From NCBI RefSeq assembly GCF_004664715.2, contig NC_051065.1, positions 146,765,487 to 146,829,486 on the forward strand: DNA of 64,000 bases. Reading direction: 5' to 3'. The position numbers and the translations under genes are program-made. The DNA is from Peromyscus leucopus. Lineage: Eukaryota; Chordata; Mammalia; Rodentia; Cricetidae. Below the pieces are notes generated by a model. It was not told the DNA's origin, did no database searches, and was given only the letters and a program-made list of their open reading frames with translations. Shown here piece after piece: positions 22,288 through 34,771 of the stretch; positions within the stretch are counted from its first letter, which is position 1; the number at the start of each line of letters is the position of its first letter.

Positions 22288-25200
22288 TATATCTTTCTCA
22301 TTTCTTCTGTAAGATTTGACCTTTTTGGAGACAGGGTTTCTCTGTGTAGTTTTGCGCTTTCCTGGAACTCACTTTGTAGACCAGGCTGGCCTCGAACTCA
22401 CAGAGATCCTCCTGCCTCTGCCTCCTGAGTGCTGGAATTAAAGGCATGCGCTACCCTCCGCCCCCAAGATTTGACTTTTGTTAAATCAGGGACCTGCCAT
22501 GTTTACTTATTTGTTTTTATTGTTTTTGCCATTCCACTCACCTTGGCATCCCATTGAGGGTTCCCCAACTACACTGAGATCTGTGTGTGTTATGAGATGT
22601 GTAGATAGGCAGGAGCAGGCAGTTGAAAGGTATTAGATATGTACTGAACCTATTTATTCTCTTCTTCCTCATTCTCTCCAGCCTTCTGGACAGAAATCAC
22701 CAAGATGGCTTCTGGTGTTCGCTAGGCTTGCTCCTTCTTTCCCAGTCACTGGCCCTTTCCTTGGGCCCTCTCCCTTGTATGGTTTTATGTCTGTTATGAG
22801 TCGAGCACAGCCTAGTGCCCTGCGGGGTGGGATGAGAAGTCTCAAGGGTAGACTGGCTCCCTCCTCCTCTCAGTCCCCATCTGGATTCCTGATTACATTT
22901 TGCTTGGTGTTTGCAGCTGCCTAATGCTTCCGTGTCCATTCTGTTCCTGTGGGTGCAGGGCGACCGTGCATGTTCGGGTCAACGATGTGAACGAGTTTGC
23001 CCCAGTGTTTGTGGAGCGCCTGTACCGTGCTGCGGTGACAGAGGGGAAGCTGTACGATCGCATCTTACGCGTGGAAGCCATTGATGGGGACTGCTCCCCT
23101 CAGTACAGCCAGATCTGCTACTACGAGATCCTTACACCCAACACCCCTTTCCTCATCGACAATGACGGTGAGCCTTCTCTCTGTCTCTCGCTGCCCAGCA
23201 CCCTCTGCTCTCTGGATGACTGACCCAGGGCATTGCTCTTTACTCCTGCCCTTCCCCACAGACCCTCATTTCCCTCTTTGTCCTGCCCTTTTCTTCCGGA
23301 TACTCTTCCACATTCTGCTGATAAATGCTCCCACCGATGCTTACTTACTTCCTGTGCCTCCCTGGGCTTCCTCTGGCGCACCTGACCTGTCTCTCTGCCC
23401 TCCCGTTTCCCACCCCAGGCAACATCGAGAACACAGAGAAGCTGCAGTACAGTGGTGAGAAGCTCTACAAGTTCACGGTGACAGCGTACGACTGTGGGAA
23501 GAAGCGGGCAGCAGACGATGCGGAGGTGGAGATCCAGGTGAAGCCCACTTGCAAGCCCAGCTGGCAAGGTGAGGCGCTCGGCGGGTTCCTGCTTGTGAAT
23601 CCCGTCATGTCGCTGTTTTCACGTTTTTCTCTTACCCCGTCTGATGACCACGGAAGGTAGGGTAGGTGCTGGAAGCACATTTCCGGGCAGGCGATTTTCC
23701 TAGGAGCTGCAGGCGGTCAGTGCACACACACGGCAGGAGGGGACTGCCTTACCATCTGCCTTTTCTCTTGTCTTACCTGTACAGGCTGGAACAAAAGGAT
23801 TGAGTATGCCCCGGGAGCCGGGAGCTTGGCTTTGTTCCCGGGCATCCGCCTGGAGACCTGTGATGAACCACTGTGGAACATTCAGGCCACCATAGAGCTG
23901 CAGACCAGCCATGTGGCCAAGGGCTGCGACCGAGACAACTACTCGGAGAGGGCTCTTCGGAAGCTCTGTGGTGCGTGTGTCCCCCTCCCCCAGGACCATC
24001 CCTTCCCAACCATCCCTCCCCTTCTCTGTCCCTTTTCTGAAAGTTGACTCCTTGGGCCATCACAGGTGTTTATATCTCCATGGGAGTTGAGGCCTGTGGG
24101 TAGTTTTGGTGGCCCAAAGGGCAGGCGATGAACCGCTGGACCCGGCCCTAGAGGCACCACAGAACAATGTTTGGGAGCAATGGAGAGTTGGTGAATGGGC
24201 TGAGTTAGTGAGAGACATTTCTAGAAGAAAGAGAGCTATCCTTCTCTTGTCTTTGAAAGGCTGCAGGAGGTGGTGAATGGCTGTCTGTCAGTGCCCCTTT
24301 CCTACTTCCTTCCCATTTCCTCATCTCGCTGCTTCTCAGCTCTGACACGTGTGCCTCCTGGGGCCTCTGCAGGTGCTGCCACTGGGGAGGTAGACCTGTT
24401 GCCCATGCCCGGCCCCAATGCCAACTGGACGGCGGGGCTGTCTGTGCACTACAGCCAGGACAGCAGCCTCATCTATTGGTTCAACGGCACCCAAGCTGTG
24501 CAGGTTCCCCTGGGTGGCCCGGCAGGGCTGGGCTCTGGGCCGCAGGATGGCCTCAGTGACCACTTCACCCTGTCTTTCTGGATGAAGCATGGCGTGACTC
24601 CCAGCAAGGGGAAGAAGGAGGAGGAGACCATTGTGTGTAACACAGTCCAGAATGGTGAGTCTTCCGTGGGGCCCTAACCTGAGGTGGGACACTGGCTCTT
24701 TGTCCCGTGTCTGTCACCTGTCACTACCTAGTGCAGACTGTTGACAGGTCTCTTTCCCTCTTTTAATTTGTAAGTTGATGGGTTTCTTTCTTTCTTTCTT
24801 CTTTTTTTTTTTTTTAGTTTTGCTATGTAGCCCAGGTTGGCCCTTAGCTTGAACAGTCCTCCTGCATCAGCCTTCTGAGCACTGAGATTTCAGGAAGTTC
24901 CCACTACTCCCCACACTACCTTAAGAAAAAGAGATGGAGTCTTGCCATGTTGCCTAGGCTGACCCCGAACTCATGGACTTAAGAGGTCCTCCTACTTTAC
25001 TTTGCCTGGTAGCTATGACTATGGCAAACGCCATCGTGGGCTGGATTTGCCACCTCTATAATTCTGTGACTTGCTGAGATGATATTTTGAGATGTTCCTG
25101 CTCTGGATGCAGCGGGACTGACTCCCAGACGACATTGTCCTTCCTGCTGGCAGTTGCCAAGTTAGTCTCCCTGCATCCCTGTCTGGTCTTTTCACCCACA

Positions 25201-27050
25201 AAGGCCCCACCAGTGGTAATGGCTGACCCATTTCTCTAGGCGCTGATTGCCTCTCTCCACATGCCCCTCTTAGTGGCAGTGAGGAAATGAGAGCACAGAC
25301 TCAGCTAGTCACTTTGAACCTTTTCTTGTCTCAGGCCTGTGTTTGACTCCTGTCCCTTTCCTATCCCCGCAGAGGACGGCTTCTCTCACTACTCACTGAC
25401 GGTCCATGGCTGCAGAATCGCCTTCCTCTACTGGCCACTGCTGGAGAGTGCACGTCCCGTCAAGTTTCTCTGGAAGCTGGAGCAGGTGGGACAGGGGCCT
25501 GCCTCTGAGAGGGCTGGGTGGGTGGAACTAACTTTGAGGGAAGGGGTTTCCAAGCTTCTGGGGTTGTTGTTTTAATTGGCCTTCCTCCAACCTCAGTCCC
25601 TGATTAATCTACCCCAGGTTGTCTGGTCACTCAAGGCTTGCTGCCTAGAGAAGCATTTGTAGATTGAAGGGAAATAGGGGCAACTCTCTACTAAACCTGG
25701 CCATCCATCTTGGTTCTTGTTTTATTTCATTTTCTTCTTACATATAATACCTATATAATAACATATGATTATATATAATAACATTATATATAACACCTAT
25801 ATAACAATGTGTCCTTGATTCTTAGCTGTAACCAGGAAACTGAGAGATGCTGGGGTCAAGTTCAGAGCTTACAGTTCAGTGTTGATTTGGAAGCCTGCTG
25901 GTTTTCAGTACTAGTTAATTTTTTTTTTGTTTTTCAAGACAAGGTTTCTTTGTGTAGCCTTGGCTGTCCTAGAACTAGCTCTGTAGACCAAGCTGGCCTC
26001 AAAGTCACAGAGATCCACCTGCCTCTGCCTCTTGAGGGCTGGGATTAAAGGCATACACCACCACCGTCTGGCTAATATTTTTAAAATTTGTAGCTTTTCA
26101 TTTTATGGTATTTTATTATTATTATTATTTGAGACAGGGTCTCTTTGTAGACCAGGTTGATCTTGAATTTGCTAAATAGCAGAGGATGACCTTGAACTGC
26201 TGATCTTCCTGCCTCCACTGCTCAAGTACCTGGATTACAGGTGTGTACCATCATGCCAAGCTCAACTTTAGCCTTTTCACAAGGCTAAAAAATAATTCTA
26301 CATCCTGAGGTGGCTGTATGATCAAATTATACAGTAGACCTTTACAGACTTAAAAACACTATATGCATTAATCTTCTCTATTTTGTCCATGCTTATGAAG
26401 GATAGATAAAAATTTACGAAAGAACTAAGAGTCTCTCTTAAGTCAACACTTCGGAGTTGCAGTCTGGTTTTTGAGATGGTCTTTATAGTTCAGGCTGGCC
26501 TTGAACTTCCAGCCCTCCTGGGTGCTGGGACCATGGGTTTGTGCCACCGTATCCTGTCCATTTCCTTCCCCAAGTTGACTACAAGGGCCAATGAGAGCTG
26601 ATTTGAGTTTCCATTGTCTGCCTTTCCTAAACACCCCATATGAGTAACTGATAAATGGAAAAAGGCACAGGAGACAGAAGAGAAGGAAAGGTCTGGGGAA
26701 CACAAACCTGACATGCGAGGTCTGTTTACAAAAGCTTTGGCTGTTTGTAGCACGTTTATAGAGATTTGCGTTTGCTGCTTCTGGATCTTTCCCCATGTTG
26801 TTACCTACCCCCTCTTACCCCTTCCTTTCTTTCCTTTCTGTGGGATGCTGAGGACTGAATTTAGGGCCTCGCTCTGCTGCTGAGCTGTGTCCTCAGCCTA
26901 CTTTTTACGTTTTGAGACAAGGTTTCATTCACTAAGTTGCCCATGTTGGCTTTTAACTCACTGTGTAGCCAAGGCTGTCCTTGAACTTGTGATCATTTTG
27001 TCCCAGCCTCCCAAGGAGCTGGGATTATAGGCCTGTTCACCATGCCAGGC

Positions 27051-27119
<69 letters not shown>

Positions 27120-30100
27120 TATGTGTGTGTAGGTGTATGTGTGTAGGTGTGTGTGTATATGTGTGTATGTGTGTAGTGTATGTGTGTGTGTGTGTGTGTA
27201 TATATGTGTACGTGTGTGTAGGTGTATGTGTGTAGGTGTGTGTGTGTATGTGTTACTGGGGACTGAATACAGGGCCTTACATGTGCTAGGGTAGTGCTCC
27301 ATCACTGAGATACATCCCTAGTCCGCCCTTCTCTTTAAACTTTTCTTTATCCTCATTTATTTAAAACATTATTAAACACAAATTAAGTGCTTGCCTTTTC
27401 AACAGATAGATTCTAGGGTACAATGGAGTTTAATAATGTGAATCAAAATACTCAGTTTCGTTTAGCTTATATTTTAGTTGGGTAGGTAAGCTGTCATCTT
27501 TTTCTTTTTTCCTCCCTTGCCTTCTGTTTCTCTCCCTATCTCCTCTTTTTGGCAGAGCTGGGGATCGAGCCCAGGACCCAGTGTGTGCCAAGTCAGTCCT
27601 TGACCCCTAACCTAGCTTCTAGAGGAGGTGGAGTTAAAAAATATCTAAATAGGAGCAGCAGATGGAAAATCTCCGAGGCAAGGAAGAGATGAGTGGGGCC
27701 GAGGCACAGCAGACAACCGGGAAGGGCTGAGGGGTGCTTGGAGAACAGACAGTGGCTTCTGGGAGCCTTTGTCTGAAGGCCTAAGGCAGGCAGGACTGTG
27801 ACTTGGTCAGAGTTATAATTGAAGATGGTCACTTGGGTAGCTGTGGGAGGGCTGTACTCATGGGGTAGAGGAGTGCAAGCAAGCCAGGCCAGTGATCCCT
27901 CAGAGGTTGAGGCAGGAGGATTGAAAGTTCAAGACTCTCCTGGCAATTTAGTGAGACTTTGTTTTTGTTTTTTAAGTATCATCATCACCACACCATCACC
28001 ACCACCACCACCACCACCACCACCACCACCACCACCTCCACCGTTTGTTTTGGGTATAGCTCAGCTGGCTGAGTGCCTGCCTACTGATGGCAGTCTAGAG
28101 ATGAGAGTCCTACACAGAAACCCACAGCTGTTAGTTTGGCCCTGAGAGGAAATCGTCTGTTGGTGGTTTGGGTGTGGAGGATGGGATAGGAGGGAGCAGG
28201 GAACAGTTCTAGGCTAATTCTGCAGCACCACATAAGACCAGGTGTCACGGCGCATACCGGGGAAGTCAGAAGTTCAAGGTCCTGATGAGGTTGAGGTTAG
28301 CCCAGGCAACATGAGACTTTGACTCAAAAAAAAAAAAAAAAAAAAAAAACCCAAACCATCAGGTATGATGGCTCTCGGCTCACACCATTAATCCCAACAT
28401 TTCAGAGGCAGAGGCAGGTGGGTCTCAGTGAGTTTGAGGACATCTAGGTCTAAAAAGTGAGTTCCAGGCCAGCCAGGGCGACATAGAGAGACCCTGCCTC
28501 AAACAACAAACAAACAAACAAGCCCCAAACCAACCATCCAAAGCAGAAATAAAAAGTTGGAAAAAGACTGGACCAGGGATATTCTTAGAGGTAGAGTGCT
28601 TGCCTCAGAAGCTCAAAGCCCTGGGTTCTTTCTCCAGTTCAAAGCAGAAGGAAAGAGGAGGTAAAGTCAAAAGGGCCTGGGGACTCACGGATATGGGACC
28701 ATAGAGATGGAGAATCCTACATAGAAACCCACAGCTGTTAGTTTTGTTTGGTCCTGAGACGAAAGCACCTGCTGGTGGTCTGGGTGTGGAGGATGGGATG
28801 TGAGGGGAGCTGGGAAGCATACTGGTTTCCATCTTATGTGTGTTAAGTTTGAGATGGCCAGGAGACATCTGAGTGGAAAGCCCAGAATTTGGGGAGAGCT
28901 CTGGGCTGGAGGTGGGCATGGCGGTGTTACCAGTGTAAATGTGGACTGTTGAACAGTCCTGTGAACAGACTAGGATACTCCTAGGAAGAGGATGTAGAGC
29001 AGGTAAGGGAGATCGCCTGTGCCTGAGCCTTGAGGGATCCCAACACTGGGAAGTAGGGAAGGAAGAGACTCCCACGCCTTCCTCGCCCATCTTGATGACT
29101 CCAGGAGATATGGCAGAGTGAAACAGTAATGTCCCAGAGGTTCCTGTTGGGTTAGAAGCCACCCTGGAAATCACAATGTCTTCCATCTATCCATTCATAA
29201 ACATCTTTGGAGAAATTCATTTACAACATAGTGGGTTTTTTTTTTTTTTTTGGTTGTTGTTATTTTATTTTTTGAGACAAGAGCTTGTTGTGTTGCCAAG
29301 CTGACCTTCAGACTCCTGGACTCGAGTGATCCTCCTGTCTCATCCTCCTGAGTTGCTGGACTTTAGGCATGTACTCCTGTGCCTAGCTCTGTTTGTAGGG
29401 TTAAAGGCTCCCCTAACTCATGGAGTTTTCTATAGAAGGTTGCCTGCTTTGCAGATTTTGGACAAGGATGCTATTCCTTGAGCTGGGTGGGCAGCCTTGC
29501 TGGTAGAACTGGGGATGTATAGGACTGTCCCATCTCCGGGACATGGAGCAGGGTTGGGGCTAGTTCCTTGGAGAGCAAGTAACTGAGAGGCTCTGGCCCT
29601 CACTTTGCCCCCCCCCCAGGTATGTGATGACGAATGGCACCACTATGCCCTGAACCTCGAGTTCCCCACAGTCACACTCTACACCGATGGCATCTCCTTC
29701 GACCCTGCTCTCATCCATGACAACGGTCTCATCCACCCACCCAGGAGGGAACCTGCACTCATGATTGGGGCCTGCTGGACTGGTGGGTCCCCTGATCTTC
29801 TCAGTGGCTTAGGGCTGAGGGGAGGTGGTCAGGTGAGGAGCAAGGCTGGCCTGTCCCTCTGCAGAGGCTACCTCCTGCATCTCTGTACAGCTGGGCAGGG
29901 TGATGACTCCCAGTAATCTCTGCTGGAGGAGACCTGTGCTTCCGATACTACTACCCCCCACCCCTATTGTGTGGATCAATACCTTAAACTTGGTGGAATT
30001 TCCATCTACAAATCTACACTATAACTCCAGCCAGGTCTCACTTTGTTCCCTCAAAGAGATGATGGTGTCCACAGCCTCTCCCTTGCAGGAGGACAGGAAT

Positions 30101-33100
30101 CTTTCAGAGGACTGTTAGTTTTCTGTTTGTGGACCTATCTTACCAGAGCCTTCCTGTCTCCTCAGCAACAGAGTCATCTGTAACAGAAGTCTGCAAGATT
30201 AGGGCATGGCACAAGAGGGGTTGGGACTCTGCTGAGAGCCTGTAAATCCTACAAGGCGTGGGAGGATTTAGGGGAATTGCAGAACTTCTTGTCACAGCCC
30301 TCTGCTCACTGCCACTCTTTCCCCCTTGGTTCCCAGAAGAGAAGAACAAAGAGAAGGAAAAAGGAGACAACAATACAGACACAACCCCAGGTACACCGTG
30401 TATAAGAACTGGAGACCAGAGTTCTAATCTCAGCTGTCTGTCCTGAGCCAGCCTCTCCAGTGTCTGCTTCACAGACATGCCGCATGGTACAGAGTCTCTG
30501 GACCATACCAAGCAGGTGTCCTTGGGCATAGCTTGGCCGGATTCTGGGGAGTTTTTTTTTTTTTTTTTCCCTGCTCACAGAATGTAATGTTTCTCTTGCT
30601 GACTTTCCACGTGGCAGAAAACAGGTAGCAGGAGGGGACAGTCTAGGCATCTGTGAAGATCACACACATTCATCCTGGTCTCCCTGCATGTGCCTGGACA
30701 GACTGACTCTCTCACAGTCTCCTCATTTCCTGGTGGCTTCCAATGTTCCTCTTCTTGACTGTGGTTTTCCCCTTCTCTCTCCTCAGAAACTTTTTGTGTC
30801 CACTCCTCTTCCTCCCCTTCCTCCTTATTGTTTTTTTTCTCCTCTCCTTCTCATTTTTCTTTTCCCTGTGTGTTGCTAGGGGTAGAACCCAGAGCCTCAC
30901 ACATGCTAGGTCTCTCTTGTTCTCCCTTTCCCGTTTCCATCGGCCCCACCCTCGGTCCCACCTCTCCTCCGCTCCTCTTTTCTCCTCTCACCACCTGGCC
31001 TGCCCCTGTGTTCCCGCCCTAGGAGACCCCTTGCTGATCCACCACTACTTCCACGGCTACCTGGCTGGTTTCAGCGTGCGCTCAGGTCGCCTGGAGAGCC
31101 GTGAGGTCATCGAGTGCCTCTATGCATGTCGGGAGGGGCTGGACTATAGGGATTTCGAGAGCCTGGGCAAAGGCATGAAGGTATAGCCCCTTCCACTCCC
31201 TCTCTTTCCCGGCATGCCCCTGCCCCTCCCCTTGACCCCTCTACCCTTCTGCACCTTTCCTCTCCTGCCTCCTGGTGTTGCTCTGAGCTATGTCTGTGTC
31301 TGGGACCCAGGTCCACGTGAACCCCTCGCAGTCCCTGCTCACCCTGGAGGGGGATGATGTGGAGACCTTCAACCATGCCCTGCAGCATGTGGCTTACATG
31401 AACACTCTGCGCTTTGCCACACCCGGCGTCAGGCCCCTGCGCCTCACCACCGCTGTCAAGTGAGTGTCGGGTGGGAGGTCAGGTCACGGAGCAGGGGCCA
31501 GTGTCACTCTTTGTCTTAGGACATCACTAGAGCTAGCCAAACCTTTCTCATTTCACGTCCCTCCCTGAGCACCGAGAGAGGACAGCTGACCCGTTGAAGG
31601 TCATGTTGGTAGAAGAGCTTGGACCAGAATCAGGTTTCCCAATCTGTTCCTCTCTGCGAAACTGAGTTGCCAGGATTTGGGGGTTCTGGTCTTCTCTATG
31701 CTGATAGATAAAGTGGGACAGAGAGATGGGAAACTGGGGGGCCTGGCATTAATTCTGACTCCATACTAACTGTTTGGATGACCTTGGGCAAATGGTGAGC
31801 GCTGCTTGGTGTTGCCTATTTTAATCTTACTTCACCAAGTTCTTGCAAAATGAATCTGATGAACCCAGGCCGTGAATGGTCCCAGGCCAAATCTGGCCTG
31901 CTGTCTACTCTGGAAAGTTTCAGTGGCATGCAGGCCTGCCTGTTTGCCTACTGCTCATGGCTGCTTTTAGAGTGTGCTGGCAGGTGAGTAGCTGGGATGG
32001 AGACTCTCAAAAGAGAGAGATGATTGTCCTTTACAGGGAAAGCCTGATGAACTTTGCATTCTAATGGGATGATTTTTGAATTCTTTAGCAGAAAAAATTG
32101 TGGACTTCAAGGTTTAAGCATTTATTGGATATTTTAAAACACAGCTCGAGGGATGATAGAACCTGCCCAGTGGAACTGTTGTGAACTAAATGCTACAATC
32201 CAGAGCAAATGCTTGCCAGAGTGCCTGCTCTGTAGGGCAGTTTTAGGAGGTACTGCCATCTAGTGGGTGGACCACATAATCCAGGAGTCAGATTTCATGC
32301 GTTCTCCCTTCTCTGCCTCAGTTTCCCCATAAATTCCCTGGAGCATCTGACTTCAGATATCTTGGGAGAGGGGCCCTGAGACCTAAAGTAACTGGGCACA
32401 ATTACCAAGCTCCAGTCAGACTCGTGGAAGGGGGCTGCTGGCCTGTCATGAGGTTACACTGTGGAGCTGAAGGTCACAGATTATTGAGCGTCTTGTGAAC
32501 ATGGATCAGAGCTGTACGAACCCCACTATGTACTAGTCAGAATTTCTTTTGTAAAATATTACTTATTTTTATGTAGATGGGTGTTTTGCCTGCACGTATG
32601 TCTGCATACCACATCTGTGCAGTGCTGAGGCCAGAAGAGGGCATGGATAGATCCCCTAGGGTTGGAGTTACAACCTGTATTGAGGTGCCATGTGGTTGCT
32701 GTGAATCGAATCTGGGGCCTCTGGAAGAGCAGCCAGTGCTCTAAATCGCTGAGCCATCTCTCTGCCCGTCTAGTCAGAGTTCTTAAGGCCCTTTCATCCC
32801 TCAGGAACCAAGACGCTGCCTCACTGCTTCCGTGTGCTTAGGAGCTACACAGAGGAGAGAACTGTGCTTTGGCCAAGGGTGGACCTCTGTCAGGGGCATC
32901 CCAGAAGGGCTGCGTCAACGTCTTTGCTACCTCATTCAAGCCTAGACTAGAGGCTTGCTAAGGACTTGGAAACTGATTTTGGTCTTTTCAGAAGAGGGAA
33001 GAGCCTTGACTTTTTTTTTTTTTTTTTTTTGTTTTTTTTTTTAATGAGATTTCTTCCTTTCTCCACCCTTCTCAATGATCGCTGCTCTCCTCTTTAGGCG

Positions 33101-34298
33101 TGTATCATCTGTAATGAGTCCCATTGCTGCTGGCCTCAAAGTCACTATATAACTGAGGATGGCCTTGGACCCTCTGTCCTTCTTTTATGTCTCAAGTACT
33201 ATGTTGCAGGCACATCAGCTTACGTAACGTAGGGGATCAAGCCCTGGCTGCTATATGTGCTGGGCAAGCATCTTTCCAACTCAAGCTAATACGCCCCAGC
33301 CCTTATTTTCCTATGGGCTACTATGTGGCCGGTCCATCTCACCTCCCTGAAGTCATAGGAAGAAATTGGGAGGTGTGTGTGTGTCCAACTCATAGCAGAG
33401 ACCAAGATGCCTATCAGACCAGTCCTCTGAGACACATCCTTCTCTTTGTCTGTGTGACTTTCCCAGCTTCCCGTTTCCAGTGTTTGGATTTCTGATCATT
33501 TAAAGTCAGATTTACGCAACCATTCGGTCAGTGCTTCAATGCAAGTTGCACCACCCCTCACTTTTTGTTGGCACTAGGGCTGTGTGCATAACAGACAAGC
33601 GCTCGGTCACTGAGCTAGATCCCTGGCTCTATTTTCACATTTTTTATTTTGAGACATAGGCTCTTATTAAGTTGACAAGGATGTCTGTGAACTTGTTCTG
33701 TAGCTCAGGCAGGCCTTGAATTTGTGATCCTCCTGCCTCAACCTTTCTAGGACCTGAAATTATAGGCCTGTATCATCAGGATTGGCAGGATTAAATGATT
33801 CAGACTTTGCAAAATGTATCTCTTGGAGAGGAGAGCCTTCCCAGTCGACATTAGCCCCAGTGGATGGGGCCATCTTTTTCTTTACCTTTGTCCCCTCTGC
33901 GGCTCTTGACTTTATACCTATTTGCTGTAGCCTCAACCTAGATGAGCCAATGCTGAAATGATTGACTTTAAACAACCCATACCCAAAGGGGCCCATGCGT
34001 CTAACTCCTTTCCTGATGGCATGTCTGACCTTGAAGACACTCAGGCTTGAGTCCCCCAGTCATCTTTGTTCCGCTCTGTCCTTGTCCTTCATGTCCCATC
34101 CACTGTCAAGTCACACAGGATCTGCTTGGGCATCTGAAAGTTTACCTCAAGCCTCCATTACTCTATCCTGCCCTGTTGTCTTACCTTCCTAACCAGGTGA
34201 TTTAATTCTACTTTACCCCTACTCCAGACTTGGACAGTGATATTCAATCACACATTTTTGTTTTTGCCTTTACCCCTTTCTTTCTTTCTTTTTTTCTT

Positions 34299-34330
<32 letters not shown>

Positions 34331-34735
34331 CTCCTTCTTCTCTTTCTTCTTCTCCTCCTCCTTCTTCTCCTTCGCTGTCGTCATCCTCCTCCTCTTCTTC
34401 TTCAAATACATGGTCTTGCCTTTTAATGCAGGCTGGCTTTGAACTTGAGACCCTCTTGTTTCAACCTCCAATGCACTGAAATTATAGGTGTGCACTACTG
34501 TGCCTAGCTCAAACCAGACCATTTTCGGATGAAAAAGACACCATGAGGTCTGTGTTATGAAACTGCAAACTGAATGTTAGTCATTATCCAAGGCCTCAGC
34601 CATTGCTACCTGCTGGCTTTATGCCTCTCACTCCATGAAGTATGTTCTCCATCGTTGCTCTAACTTCCTCCTGTGCAAAGTCCTTCACCCTTTCAAAGCT
34701 ATCTCAATTGCTAATTTTCCTGATTCTTCCTACCT

Positions 34736-34771
<36 letters not shown>

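Larger units (their letters stand above)
25486..29619 (+). other. Clstn3: Clstn3 intron 8, repeat-rich
   Basis: 4.1 kb. It holds an AT tract (25737-25803), antisense B1 (25920-26075), other antisense SINEs (26125-26270, 26900-27050, 29230-29390), a (GA)n-(GT)n composite, a CCA repeat, poly-A (28326-28349), a sense SINE (28360-28540) and a local duplication. No hidden exon is seen. Confidence 0.6.
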
